Origin: Aldrovandia affinis
Taxonomy: Eukaryota > Chordata > Actinopteri > Notacanthiformes > Halosauridae
Length of the DNA: 64,000 nucleotides
Assembly (NCBI GenBank): GCA_029706075.1
Contig: JAINUG010000108.1
Coordinates: 682,001-746,000 of the forward strand
Direction of reading: 5' to 3'
In this document: one piece after another, positions 50,340 to 62,760 of the stretch
How positions within the stretch are numbered: the stretch's first letter is position 1
Layout: each line of letters starts with the position of its first letter
Notes under the pieces: model-generated
The model's input: only the letters and a program-made list of their open reading frames with translations
Databases searched by the model: none
What the model was told of the DNA's origin: nothing
Program-made: the position numbers and the translations under genes

Positions 50340-51005
50340 CCACAGATTCTCAATGGGATTGAGGTCTGGGTTTTGACTGGGCCACTCCAGGACATATATA
50401 TTTTTGTTTTTAAACCACTCCAATGTGGCTTTTGCTGTATGCTTTGGGTTATTGTCTCGCTAGAATATAAATCTTCTCTCAAGTCTCAGGTCTCTACAGC
50501 AGGTTTTCCTCCAAGATTTGTCTATATATTGCTCCATCCATTGTGCCCTCTATTTTGACAAGTTTTCCAGTCCCTGAAGCAGATAAGCATCACCATAGCA
50601 TTAGGCTCCTGCCACCATGTTTCACAGTAGGGATAGTTTTCCTGGGATGATGTGCAGTGTTAGGCTTGCACCAAACATAGTGCCTAACGTTGATGCCAAA
50701 AAGTTAAATCTTGGTATCATCAGACCATATAATCTTCCTCCACTTGGTTGAGTATCCCACCTGCCTTCTGGCAAACTCTAGGTAAGATTTCATGTGAGTT
50801 TTCTTCAAAAATGGCTTTCATTCCTCCCATAAAGTGCAGATTTGTGAAGTGCCCAGGCTATTGTTGTCCTATGGACAGTTTCTCCCATCTCTACCATGAA
50901 AGACTGTAACTCTGTCAGAGTTGCCATAGGCCTCTTGGTGGCCTCCCTAGCAAGTGCCTTTCTCCCATGGCTGCAAGGTTTCAGTCGAGGACAGCCTGTT
51001 CTAGG
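50340..51005 (-). mobile_element. Tc1-like transposon part, family Y copy 2
   Basis: Minus-strand translation gives EATKRPMATLTELQSFMVEM and TTIAWALHKSALYGR (51005-50830). About 50645-50560 gives [15 protein letters not shown] and [16 protein letters not shown]. The catalytic region comes near 50480-50345 (cgagacaataacccaaagca, tcctggagtggcccagtcaa), ending at cattgagaatctgtgg. Several stops and shifts. Its N-terminal side adjoins family X sequence at 51005-51010, forming a chimera. Confidence 0.8.
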
Positions 51006-51681
51006 CTTGAAACCTTGGCGTGGGAAACAAGCACAGAGGCCTGTGGGTTCCTTTTGGCACATACCACACATGCACTCGCCCGCTTGTTGAGAATAGGATG
51101 AAGGATGACCATAATGCCTTTTGTCCACTGCTCAGTAGACCACTGCCTGTGTTCTGTGCACCACTTTACTAGTAAATGTGCATTTTTAGGTGTAATAAGG
51201 GGTTTATGCATTGCAACCCCACAATAGCATCCCTCTCAGTAAAGTTCTTGACAGAGTTGCTCGTCAGTTTTTGCCTTGCATACCAATTTACGGACATCAC
51301 GATCGAGGAGTATGCCCTTTTGACAGTTGCCCCTAATTAATGATATCATTCTCTCAATCTTCCATGCCAACATCACCTTAGCCACTGTTCCTCGTGAAAC
51401 ATCTGCAAGTTGAGTAGTCTTCATCCCTGAAACTACTGCCAAACATGCCCCAACAATCACCCCTCTTTCAAAGTCACTGAGATCTCTTCTTCTAGCTATG
51501 GTAGCCAAGATAATGGGCAACTGGGCCTGCCCAGCATGTTTATACATTACCATAAGCATGATGGGGTGTTAACTGCCCATCTTAATTAAGTCAGGGACCA
51601 CACTTGTGTAGAAGTGCCTGTGTTCAGTATGCTTTGTATCCCTCATTTATTATTTATCCTTTATTTTGGTAGTTTACCTGT
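51006..51681 (-). mobile_element. Tc1-like transposon 5' part, family X copy 4
   Basis: The high-coordinate end is the family X terminal repeat (tttattttggtagtttacct, 51660-51679). The minus-strand frame 51559-51236 reads ARRRDLSDFERGVIVGACLA and VSRGTVAKVMLAWKIE, the N-terminal helix-turn-helix. After a shift, 51211-51040 reads HKPLITPKNAHLLVKWCTEH, the same as the copy at 235-615. Family X homology ends near 51010, where family Y begins. The catalytic half of X is absent. Confidence 0.82.
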
Positions 51682-51710
51682 ATTTTGACTCCAGTCCCAA
51701 GTCAGATTGA

Positions 51711-51830
51711 GGCTGGCTGTGTGAAGTAGTGATTATGAAACTTGACTTGTAACTACTAGATGGTTACAGATTCAAATCCCTTGAGCTGGGTACCTAATCT
51801 GAATTATACAGCTGATTAAATTAGTAATAA
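51711..51830 (+). repeat. Degenerate tRNA-derived SINE
   Basis: Head ggctgtgtgaagtagtgatt, B box in ggttacagattcaaatccc, then ttgagctgggtacctaatct, which parallels ttgagcaaggtacttaacct of the SINE at 2189. The tail is lost. It starts about 30 bases beyond the Tc1 end. Confidence 0.6.
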
Positions 51831-53762
51831 TCCCCCTAAATGAGGGAACCTGCCAAACAGATAATAATAATAAATAATAATGGTTGATGTTTCATTAAAC
51901 CATACATGAAGTAAATACCAGATAACCTGGTTAAGTATAATACAATAATAATTATATTAATAATATATAATATACTGTATCTTGAATTAAACCTTGGAAA
52001 ATTAGATTCATGTTGGAGTGAGATCCAAGTCTCATGAGGGGAATATATTTAAGTGCAACAAGTGTAGATAACGTTTTCTTATGTCTGAAGATCCAACAAT
52101 ATGTAATACTGCACTCACACAGACTACTGTTCAATGCGCTCAACCATGTGGCATTCCAGTGTTGACCCTACAGTTATGTTATGCTAGTGTGAATAAAAAT
52201 GTGTGATCTTGCGTGTGGTGGCATTCCACTATTACAAGGTAGGCTGAGTATACTCCAGACTCCAGACAGCATGACAGCCATTCCGTTCCTAGGAAAATAT
52301 ATCAAACCACCAAAACATATTGATGGTTCAACAGCAAGCTGAGTGAAGGTTTTCCCCCCAAGAACTGTAGTCCTTTCTAGCCAATAACTAGTAACAACAT
52401 TACTCATGGATGGAGGTTTCACACCAAGTCATAATGTAAATACCTTGAGCAAATAAACAGGAACTCTTGGTCTGTAGAATATTTACTGCTCCTTTTAACG
52501 GTTTCCCTGCCTGTATCTGTTGAAATGGATGAAATGGATGGTTCTGTTAGATGATACAAACAAATGGAAGATGTTTGCTCGTATGTACTAAGAATTTATG
52601 GATTAGGAGTGTGTGACCCATTGAGTGTGTCTGGAATGTATAACTATATAATTGTAAATATAAATAAATATAAATGTAACCAACTATATAATAAATTTAA
52701 AAAATTAACATGGGCTACTTAATAATTTTTAATATTTAATGTGGTCCTGCTTCAATTACACATACATTGATTTACATTATTAAACATATGAGGTAAACTG
52801 CAGATTTGTTCTGAGATCAAATATAGTTGCCCATTAAAAATGACTTGACTCTATATTATATTTGTCTTTTCTCAGAAAGTAAGGCTGTTTGGGTGCAGTT
52901 TCAAGTTGTTTGTAGAGAAATATAAATGACTAAAACAATGTTAAAAAATTGAAGAAAAGAATGCCAACTCACTCATTATTCTAGCACACGGTTATGAATT
53001 CAGAGCATACTAGAACAACTGTCTGGAAATGACTGATATTGCAATTGATTGAGGCAGGAATAACAATGTTCATTAGAATGCATATGACAGTAAACAAGAC
53101 AATGTTCATTAGAATGAAGTGGTGGAATCCTTCTATTATCTTTGGTTTTGTGTTGAGACATGGTATAAACACAATGTTACATTTTCCCCGTGAATTCATT
53201 TGTATGACTCCACACCAAGGAGGAGGACAAAAACAAACATTTTGAACTGACCACTTGAACACAAGACCAAAGTAAATGATTAATTCAATCTGGAGAGCTG
53301 ACATGTTGGGTAACAAGTCTCATGCTCTGGCACATTTCTCCCGATTCACCCATTCCAAACTTCTCCCCCCAACAACAGAGCTAAAACAAAAACCGATCTG
53401 ATTTATAGCTACTTTTGAGAAAATTGGCTTTCTAGTCTGTAAACATCCTGTCTTTGCATAATGAAACAAATTAGTGGAGCAGTCTCTTGCAGCTCCCTGC
53501 TGAGAGAGGGCCAGTGTTGTGGTCACATGCACACATTCCTGCTGTTCCTGACCCTTGTGACCCTGCGTGCTTTTTCTAAGCACGGAGCTCATGTAGCGGG
53601 TGTGGGACCCAACTGGGAGATGCATGCAGCGCTTCTCAGAATGAACTTCTCCCTGAACTGAAATGTAAGATTATACTGAAGATCAAATACAATTCACAAT
53701 TCAACAAAGCCCATGGCTTTCTCTGTAGTAGATATTTTTGGCCTTGATTTTACTTTACATTT

Positions 53763-53765
<3 letters not shown>
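51831..53765. other. Unassigned intergenic DNA
   Basis: No recognised gene. aatgttcattagaatg occurs twice, near 53066 and 53100. A GC-richer patch with open frames on both strands lies at 53320-53640 but shows no domain. Confidence 0.38.
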
Positions 53766-53800
<35 letters not shown>

Positions 53801-53816
53801 GAGATTGGAAGAGTGG

Positions 53817-53875
<59 letters not shown>

Positions 53876-53902
53876 TGAGAGAGAGAGATAGGAGATAGGA
53901 GG
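53766..53902. repeat. (GA)n-(GT)n-(GA)n microsatellite
   Basis: A GA run at 53766-53800, a GT run of about 27 units at 53819-53873, and a short GA run after it. The Arg-Glu and Thr-His open frames here are artefacts. Confidence 0.97.
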
Positions 53903-55005
53903 CCAGAGAAAAAAAGAGTCACTCCAGTTCAAAATGACATACTGTGTAAATAACATTTTAGTCTTCTAAAAATACTGTCAACAGCAAAGTTGAACATCAT
54001 AAATGAAACATCAATAAACCTGGAATTCAGATGAGCTATGTTTGTCACTTAAGGCTCAACAGTATCCATGATATTGAAGCAAATGGAGTTTAAAGCAATC
54101 CAGACTAAACAGAAATACAGCATCAATAAGGGTGTTTCCTTGAAAAGTTCTCCCGTCTAAGCAAAACCAATAACCAAAGCCATGTAACCAGTGTGCAACG
54201 CTCTGGGACAAGGTGGCAGATACAATTTGCATCTATGATACGTATTCTTGGTGGTTCCAACATGTTTGCTGCCTTGCATGTTGGATACTATAAAATCAGA
54301 TCATAACCATGGTTTTCAAACAAGAGGGCCTGAGGGACCACAGTGCTATTATTGCATTGCGGGCAGTTCCACAGGGAGTGCACTGCTACTGCATCACGTC
54401 AAGCACTGGGTCTAAATCTAAACTGAGGCACAGTGTTTCAGTACTTTTCCCTCCCTGCTGTACATTATTTACCTCTCCAATGTTGAAACCAAAAAAACTA
54501 TCGACGTTCACATGCTTTGCAGATACTCTGCTGAGATGTTGACCAGTTAAAGTATTTTCCTGGGGTCTCCTGGTGTCACTTTCACTTCATAAACAACCAT
54601 TCATTAATCTTTCCGTAATCTCCTGGACCACTGAACTAACAGCTAATACTACAGGGCATCCCCTTTGAAGAGCTAACAGACAGGTGCACAGTTTCTCTCA
54701 ATAAGGAATGTCAAAGATTTCAAGAGAGATTACTGAATAAATGGGCTCTGAGCCAATGTGAACAGCTACAGCAGCAAAAGGATTGATCACTTCTATGTCA
54801 CTGCTCTGGTTTTGTAGATTGCACCTCGTGGTAGTTTGTTTAGGGTCACTTCACTGACAGGTTGGAACATTAAAAAGACATTTCTGTATCAAATTTTACA
54901 TAAATACAACATCAATACATTTTTGCTGCAGACGAAGGGCAGTTGTCATCACTCATATGCACCTGACACACCACAAGAGCCATACCTTTGTTAAACTGTT
55001 TTATT
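53903..55005. other. Unassigned intergenic DNA
   Basis: No gene or dispersed repeat recognised. Confidence 0.4.
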
Positions 55006-55275
55006 CATCATTTTCCTTTTCAATTTGGAATCTCCAATTGTGCTCCTCGAGTCTTCTGCCACTCACACTCACAAGGAGCACTGCAGCTGAAGTGCATGCA
55101 CTCCTCTGATACACTCACCCAAGAGCCAGTGACACATTTATCACATTACAGACCACACAGACCACAGCAGAGCTAGTGCTGATTCTTCTCTGCAGAAAAC
55201 TGGGGGGCACGCTGTTGAGAGGGGTTAATGCAGCCAGGAACCCTGACCATCTTAAACCCACCTTCCCCTGGCAGG
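55006..55275 (-). repeat. SINE-like dispersed repeat, copy 2
   Basis: Matches 9316-9612 block by block: catttt..caatttggaatctccaattg, ctcctcgagtcttctgccac, gcagagctagtgctgattct, aactggggggcacgctgttg, caggaaccctgaccat. Orientation inferred from the shared tail-like left end. Diverged and without visible target-site duplication. Confidence 0.6.
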
Positions 55276-57876
55276 ATGAAATCAATTGTGTCCTGCTGCT
55301 GCGGAGTCCTGGTTTTAGTTGGCTAATGACATAGTCCAGGCTAAAACCTGCAATGTCCAGGTTATACGCCCAGACTGCATGTGTGGTGAGCATCTGCAGT
55401 GACTAAAGCATTCAGGAGTTTCAACAATATTTGCAAAATAACTATGTAAAATTGTAACATCTATTATCATGGAACATATCAATGTTAACATTTCTCTAGG
55501 CTTTTGGTAAATATGACTGATGATTGATTTAACTGTTGAAAGTGTGTAGTCTGTGACGGACAAGAAACCATGGTCATTATTTATTATTACATGGTCCACT
55601 GAAAACAAGTATAATAACAATGACTATAATTGTATATTAGTAGATAGTACCTGATCATCATGTATGTGAACTCTACTCTGATGTTTAAATAGTCCCTGAT
55701 TTATTTCGATCTTTAATGTTACATTGCAATAACTAACCACAAATCTTTGTGAATTTTGAGTCACAGGAGCGCTTTATATAATATCAGAATTCAAATGGCT
55801 ATCCGTTTGCACTTAGAATGCGAGCTAATGCAGAAAGGCAGAGTGAATCAGACACATTTGTAGTCTAGCACCCTCGCAGAGAGGTGGATTTGCAAATGGT
55901 TTCTGAGCTGGAAGTATTGTAGTCTGCACTCCGCTGGTAGGTGACGAATTATATCTGTGATACATCAACAAATCCATAAAAAAGTCATAGCTACATGGGG
56001 AACGCACTCCAGTAGTTTTGTCTCAGATAAAATAGTTAATTGCTAGAACCTTTGTTAATATACTGTGGATAGTTTTTTCAAATATTTTTAAATGTATTTT
56101 ACACTGTTTAGCAATTGATTAAAAAATGACATTTGTAATTGCCCACTAATTAGGCTAACTTCAATTCCTGACATTTATCTTTGGTTACAGGATTGCTTTA
56201 CATGACCTAGTAAGGTCATGCTGGCACACAGACAAGAAAGAGCTTTCACATAAACATGATTTGGCTGTGATTCCTCTGTTTTTGAGGTTTGGCTATCCCA
56301 TTTTCGGACAAAGGAGCTTATAGGCATTACACAATTTTGAGCATGTATTTGCACATTGGATCCTGTAGGTCAAATGTAGAAAACAACATATCTGAATGGC
56401 AAAAATGTTTAGCACATTGACTTCACACTCAAACAACCTAGTTTTGCAGCCAAGTGACACATCAAAGGGCGATAAGATGGAATTTGAACGCCATACGTGG
56501 AAGCACTCTTATTTACAACTTGGTAGTATTCATTTAGACATCATTAGGTGTGTTTTCAAGCAAGTGTGTTTATTTGGAAGTAACAAAAGCTCATACAGTT
56601 CTTTGTGTACATTTCTGTTTAATCACAATGAAAGCACTTCAAGCAGATCAAAAAGATCTGTCTAACACAGGAGCTCTCTGTTAAATTAGAGTTGACAAGA
56701 CACGACTTAAACCAGTTTTTTTTCTTATTATAACTATATTGAGACAGACATGTTTATCCACATTGCAACAAATGATCGCTGAATGTTGTCACGTTCAGTC
56801 AAAATGAAACTTTTTTCAGCCTGGGAAACAATGACTTGCAAACAAAGAAAAAGGGTTTTTTCTTTGTGTGTTTTTGCTTTTGTCTTATTCTCTCCACTTA
56901 TCTACTTTGACATTTAATTAACAAATGTATATATGCCAAACTTAATGCAGTTAAGAAAATAAAGACATCGTTTTTTTCCCATATGCATTTTATTTATAAA
57001 TTCAGGTAGGCATTATCCTACACATTGATGGGCTATGACTGTAATTAATTATATTTTATATTCTGATTCATATTTAAGGTCTTACTCTGAAGTACTGTAA
57101 ATATAATCTCTGTGTTTACCCTTAGTGAAAATATACCACACAGTATCAGTAACAGTAAATCTCACTTAAACAGAAACAGCAAATCTTGACACACGTCAAC
57201 CACAAAACTCAGATTGAGCCACCTTCCAAGTAATAAACACTGCAGCTTCTGCAAAAGAGGGGTGAGAGAGAGTGAGAGAAAATGAGATAAGTAACACATG
57301 CATATCCCATGTGCCATCTGCCTCGTTCGCAAAGTTACTGTTTAACCTCAGATTACTGAAGGTGCTCCAGTCAGGCAATTTGTTTATGGCAGTACCGCCT
57401 CTGGATCACTGTTTATTCTGCTGACGGTAGTGACCAATGACAAGGGCCCCATGTGACACAAACACAAACAATTCCATTCCCATGTTTTTTTAAGGTCTGT
57501 GGTGTACAGAACGTGACTGTGCGGGGTGTTATGGAGCCAGAGCCTAAATGCTCATGAAAACATTGCTGTATCACAGGGATTGTAGTGGGGCTATTTATAA
57601 GTGGTGTTTCTACACATGCTTGAAAGCTGGTGTCTGTGGACTCATATTTCTCTGCTGAAAGTATGTGAGAAGGCACATGGTTTAGCCATGAGTCATCATC
57701 ATCGTGCTTGTTGCCCTGTAGCAAGACAGGAGTGTTAAATGGTTTCAAAGCCAAGAATCATTCTGTATTATATATGTTCTAACACCAGGAACCACAGCAT
57801 GAACCTACAACATAATACAGAGTGCATGGAATTCATGGAAAGTGTATGGAAAATAATTAGCAATACTGTAAAAATG
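55276..57876. other. Unassigned intergenic DNA
   Basis: No recognised gene. 57200-57720 is somewhat GC-richer and non-repetitive. Confidence 0.4.
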
Positions 57877-58002
57877 TGTAATATCAATATTATATATTTT
57901 AATATATGGTGCATACTGTCTATACAGGTATATATATATTGTTCATATATATAGTATACATATCAAGAGAGAGAGAGACAGAGAGAGATAAAGAGAGAGA
58001 AA
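57877..58002. repeat. TA-rich and (GA)n simple sequence
   Basis: tatata-rich DNA up to 57960 followed by a gagagaga/cagagagag run at 57965-58001. Confidence 0.9.
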
Positions 58003-58331
58003 ACATAGTAATATACAGTATATACAATTATTAAACATGCGAATGAAAAGTAGCTATAAATCAATACTATGTAACATGTACATGCTGAGTACTTGCTCAG
58101 CTGAGTGCATATGCAATTAATGTCATGAGGTCATTTTTAAAGAGAGTACCATATAACATATATTCACTTTTGATATTTAAATGAACATTTTAGAGAACAT
58201 ATATATTGTTATACAGCAGAGATATAAATACCAAGTACTTTTCAAGTAATTATATAATTAAGTGCCAATCTGAGTACAAAGGCAGTCCTGAGACGTCTGT
58301 ACTTGAATTCTGGAACAGTCCTGAAATAAGC
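58003..58331. other. Unassigned AT-rich DNA
   Basis: No gene or repeat recognised. Confidence 0.4.
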
Positions 58332-58346
58332 CAATCACTTCCCAAT

Positions 58347-58679
58347 TTTTCTTTTTTAAGAATTTGTTTATGATTTTCTCCCATTTTCTCCCAATTTTGT
58401 AGCCGATTACACCTTCTATTTTTCATGTCAATCCCTCCCTAGTATTGTGAGTTCGCTGCTGTAGCCCTGTGACTGGCAGTGACAAAGGCAAAGTATTGTC
58501 TCCTCCGAGATGACACTCGCCAGGCTGTCGACCATAACTCCAGTACTACAGAGCCACTCCTGTGCGCAGCAAACTTCTTGTCGGCTTCCCTCCCCCCTCC
58601 CTGGGGCGGACAGCAAATTGCCACCCCTGGTGGCACTCCCGGCCACTCTGGCGCGGCCGGTGGAATTGAACCCCGGTCA
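58347..58679 (-). repeat. GC-rich SINE, family S2, minus strand, with 15-bp target-site duplication
   Basis: Flanked by caatcacttcccaat at 58332-58346 and again at 58680-58694, a perfect 15-bp direct repeat that defines the insertion. The minus-strand element starts gtgaccggggttcaattcca, which holds a B box but no A box, so it is 5'-truncated. The GC-rich body is shared with 3960-4365 (gccccagggaggggg, tctcggagga). It ends in the aattgggagaaaatgggaga type of tail and an A-rich run. Body frames (58428-58703) are by-products. Confidence 0.85.
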
Positions 58680-58694
58680 CAATCACTTCCCAAT

Positions 58695-61043
58695 CTTTTA
58701 TGAATGGCAAATCAATATTTATCCGTTGTAAACAATTCTGTTGAGGCAGAGAGGAGTGTTTCCTCTTATGGACAAGTTTTTACAACTATATTAAGTCATG
58801 AAAGGGGAAACAACAAATTATCTGACAGTGATTAAAATCAACACCAAAATCTGAAATGTTGTGCTCCTTTGACTGAAATTAAAAAATAAGGCATCCCATC
58901 AATAACAATTTTGTTCTTTATATTTTTATTTTGACTTTAAGCTGTCAAAAAACATTTCCCTTTGGCTATCATTTGTTTTTATAAGTTTGTGCGGTTTAAA
59001 AATATCCACCCACTCATTTCAACATGTCAGTTTCTTTGCTCCAGGACCGGCATGATATGTCCTACAAGACGTGTCAACAGACATATTTTCACAATTGAAA
59101 GCAGTAGCCTACTTACAAATCAATCAGTATGATTACGTGTGGGTATGTGCAGTGCCAACTGCTGACTAGTCTATTACACTGCAATGCACACCTCATTTGT
59201 GGAAATTGAATGAGCACTTGAGATTGTAATGCAATTATTGCTTACCAAGTCCTCCATCGACCTCACGGTGTTGGAGGAGGGAACTGCAGGTTCCTGACAG
59301 AGGTGGTGAAAAACACATTCCCTTAATTATACTAATACATTACATTGCTTACTGTAATGTACCAAATGCAACTACAGCCATGTCATCTCAAAATGATGCC
59401 TGTTGGTGCGTATAGATAATCACACTTATCTTATCTGATCGTGCAGAATCTCTCCACAGTGTCTAGATGGCTCACGCCTTACATTGATGGACAACATGGG
59501 CTATTGGTGAGGAACGTTTAAGTGCTGGTTAGTTGTGTCAGCAAGCAAGAGGCTCACAGGGAGCTGTAAGCCAGGGACAGTGGTTTTATTTGGCATGGGG
59601 ACTGCAACCACCATCCAGCACCAGGCTACTTCTGTGTTTGCCATATAAACTGTATTTTGAGTTTTGGTAATAGGATTGTGAAAATAATGCTCCTTGCACC
59701 ATTTTTCAGTGATATATTAGAGGGTGTAAAGCAGTACTCTCTGATTCTATGAAATCATAATGGCCCCTCTGGGTTCACTGCAGGGATGCACTGCTTAGGC
59801 AGTAAATATAAATGCAGGCTCGTCTTTCAGGGATTAATGTAATTTCACACCACTGCAGATATATAAGAAAGTGTTTTCTACTATTTTCTTCTTATTTTTG
59901 CATAGGAGAAAGTGTGATAAATGTGACTTAAAAATAACAGACATTTCTTGAACTTTACCTTTTTTTCTTAAAACAAAGTGACCAAAAGCACAGCATGGTT
60001 CTTTGTGACAGAAATATGTGATAGGATTCATCCATGGGGCTTAGTGGTTATAGGCTCATTAGTTTGATTCCCTAAGAAGGTTGATTTAAGCTTGACATTG
60101 GGATTAAGTGGCTAAGGAATGTCACTGTCCTATCAAATTCACTGAAAAAGAAAAAAAGAGAAACATGTTTTAGAAATAATTCATTATATATTTTTTCCTT
60201 TCCAAGAACGGATTCATCATTTTAAAAGATTGATTTTATATAAAATAAGTTAGGATCACAGAATATGGGTTTCATATATTCAAAATAGTCCTTATCAGAA
60301 AATGTGTATGTTTTATTTATTAATGTATACTTGATTGGACCATTTATATAAGAGATATATACTGAAAATGTATGCAAGGAACCTGTAACAAGCTTTAAAG
60401 GTTACCCAATATGGTGTGAAAACTGTGCAGTTGGAAACATTGCTTTTCATTTCAGAATCTCACAGTGCTCAAAGTCAGTCCAGCTTAAAGTCACAGTCTA
60501 AGGACATATCAGACAGGATGGCAAGCCAATTAGCTAGAGGTATTCTAGCTTTAAAGAGAACAATGAAAGGGAGTTGTTCAGATGGCATCTACTCACAAAG
60601 TATAATGAAAAGATTAGATAGACAATTTCATTATTCTAAACTAAGACCTAAAATACTGATTAGTGGCTCTGCGTCATTATCACTCAAGTAGTGCTTGGCC
60701 CCGAGTATATGATACCCATAAAAATTCCAGAACTGCTGGCAAGAATAAAGTTTTCTCTAAAATATAAAAGCCAAAAGGTATGAGGCATGCCAACATTCGT
60801 GCATTTTAAGTCAATGTGTGCTAGGTGATTTAGATATATATACAGTGCCAGCAAAACCATGGGAGGTATTTCTGCATGAAGTAATTTCTTTTTAATATCA
60901 TCAACCAAATAATTCACACACACTGTCAGTCTAGAAAATAGTAATATGCTTGCTCAACTAAATGTAAAGAACAGGGATCAGGAAGCCTGTGTAATTTAAC
61001 CTTCAACACAATAGCAACTCCTGTTGGGCCAGATTGTGACATT
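58695..61043. other. Unassigned intergenic DNA
   Basis: No recognised gene. 60030-60075 (catggggcttagtggttata then gtttgattccc) looks like a worn tRNA/SINE head. A + frame at 60416-60691 has no domain. Confidence 0.38.
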
Positions 61044-61275
61044 GGTGGCAGAGTGTAGTAATGGTTAGGGAAGTGGACTTTTAACCAGAAGCATGGGGAA
61101 CAGACTCTTTTGTGGGCACTGTTGTGTGTACTTTGATAACAGTAAAGGGCTGGCAAAGTGTTGGCAGCATAAATAGTTTTAAGAAATAGACTAGCAACCA
61201 GAAATGTGCAGGGGCACAGTGTCCATTAGCAAGGCACATAACCTAAACTGATTATATGTAGCTGTAGAAATGGAT
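61044..61275 (+). repeat. Degenerate tRNA-derived SINE, interrupted
   Basis: Head ggtggcagagtgtagtaatg and gttagggaagtggactt parallels the head at 2196-2230. The body gtgggcactgttgtgtgtac breaks off, and a second body-like part, ggggcacagtgtccattagc then aaggcacataacctaaactg, follows after about 75 bases. The whole looks like one SINE split by an insertion or by a partial duplication. Confidence 0.6.
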
Positions 61276-61860
61276 GACATCTGAAATGTAGTTGCACTGG
61301 GTGAGGGTATATGCATAGAAAACAAATACTGGAAGGTTGCAGTGAAAACTGAGGGAGGAACGGTCAACTGATGTCGTGATTTTGTTTCTGTGTGGAGTAA
61401 CAATGTCTCTTTCATTTCAAACCCATGTCCGTGTCCTAGATTCCTTTCTTTAGTTGAATCTCTTCCATTTCCTTAGGACACTTTCCAGGTTCACGCCTCT
61501 GAGGGGGGAGCTGCCTGCAGAGATATCCCAGAATCCTCCTCACCGGACTTTTCACACGGTAACCCCCCAACAAGTAATTCCTCCTTCTCTAAATGAATGG
61601 CCCACTCCAAAAACAGTCTATGCATTCCACCCACTCCTCATCCCCTTCCTTATCTGTGGATGCCCTCATGTAGCTCCCCTTCACTCTCAGCCAACAAAAG
61701 TGTTGTTTTCAAAATGCTCACAATGTGCTCAATGGAGTTCAAGAACTTGGATGTCAAGCCATATTGGGATAGCTACAAAAACATTTTTTCTACGAGGGAC
61801 AGTCAGCTTCTGAAAAACATGTTTGAAATGTGAAGTCTGTATTATTGGAAGTAATATATA
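61276..61860. other. Unassigned intergenic DNA
   Basis: A 119-codon + frame at 61454-61813 has no recognisable domain and overlaps others; not called. Confidence 0.38.
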
Positions 61861-61867
61861 ATAATAA

Positions 61868-62007
61868 ATGTGCCATTTAGCAGACGCTTACAGTAAGCGA
61901 CTTACAGTATTGAATGCATACATTTTTCAGTATATGTGGTCCCAATGGGAATTTAACCCACAACCTAAGCGTTGTCAGCGCCATGCTCTACCTACTGAGC
62001 CACACAG
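61868..62007 (-). repeat. tRNA-derived SINE with LINE-like tail
   Basis: Read on the minus strand from 62007: gtggctcagtaggtagagca (A box), gcttaggttgtgggttaaat (B-box region), then the tail gtaagtcgcttactgtaagc and gtctgctaaatggcac. The tail resembles the UnaL2-type 3' stem-loop, though the ggata loop is replaced. The head differs from the SINE at 2189, so two SINE families share one tail type. Confidence 0.8.
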
Positions 62008-62011
62008 AAAT

Positions 62012-62014
<3 letters not shown>

Positions 62015-62050
<36 letters not shown>
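62015..62050. repeat. (AT)n microsatellite
   Basis: About eighteen at units directly beyond the SINE head. Confidence 0.95.
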
Positions 62051-62052
<2 letters not shown>

Positions 62053-62419
62053 ATTAATATTGCTCTTAAACTACTACTGCCTCATGTGCTGATTCAATAG
62101 CCATCCTGACCATCAGAACTACAAACGTCTTGAAACATTTTGTTACTTTTTGCAAATTAATTCAATAACATTTGATAAGTGGCTACCTTACTTTTTTTAC
62201 CCCGCATTTAACTAATCATATTCAAGAATATTGATTCATCTGGAGAAATTGGTTACATAATATAGCTATTAAGCTACGAGCCATGGTTAAAATTAAATGT
62301 GTAATCTATTAGTTGTGTAGATGTGCCTGTTTCAAATCTTTTGTATGCATGCAATTCATCTTGGCATCAACATTGTTGTCATTTTATAACCTGGTGGATA
62401 TTTTGGGGTTGTTCAGTTG
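62051..62419. other. Unassigned AT-rich DNA upstream of cited2
   Basis: No gene or repeat recognised. Confidence 0.4.
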
Positions 62420-62760
62420 TTTCTAATATGACTTGAATAATTGCAAGCCCAGTCCTGCTTCTGTGAGTCCCTGCTTGGTTGGTGGGGGGGGCATCGGTGT
62501 GAAGAGAAACTGGACTCCTACCTCGTGAAAGCGCCAGGGGGGCGGGGGTTGGGGTCTGTTTGTTAAGCGCGATGGGCATCCTTTGGGGTGGGGTGAATAG
62601 GTTTGTTTACAGAGCAGAAACACCTCTTTGCCCCAGCTTGGATGCCAAACCCACCAGCCGCGCACACTATTCAGCAGCGCACGTCTGCAAAGGGAATAGG
62701 GCGCGTGAAAAACGTGGAGCAAGACGTGCCCGAAACTGAGTTGATGTGGATCATCACAAA
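62420..62760 (+). promoter_or_regulatory. GC-rich block upstream of cited2 with HRE-like and forkhead-like sites
   Basis: A GC- and CpG-richer block in AT-rich surroundings, 0.6-0.9 kb before the inferred exon 1. It holds four RCGTG cores, the minimal hypoxia-response motif, within about 50 bases: a reverse one at 62680-62684 and forward ones at 62703, 62712 and 62724. A TGTTTAC forkhead core lies at 62604-62610. Mammalian CITED2 is induced by hypoxia and by FOXO factors, so a proximal regulatory block is plausible. Motif presence is seen; function is inferred. Confidence 0.4.

Noticed and set aside
61454-61813. 119-codon + frame 2 kb upstream of cited2
   Set aside because: Overlaps another frame and matches no family I know; no splice or promoter support.
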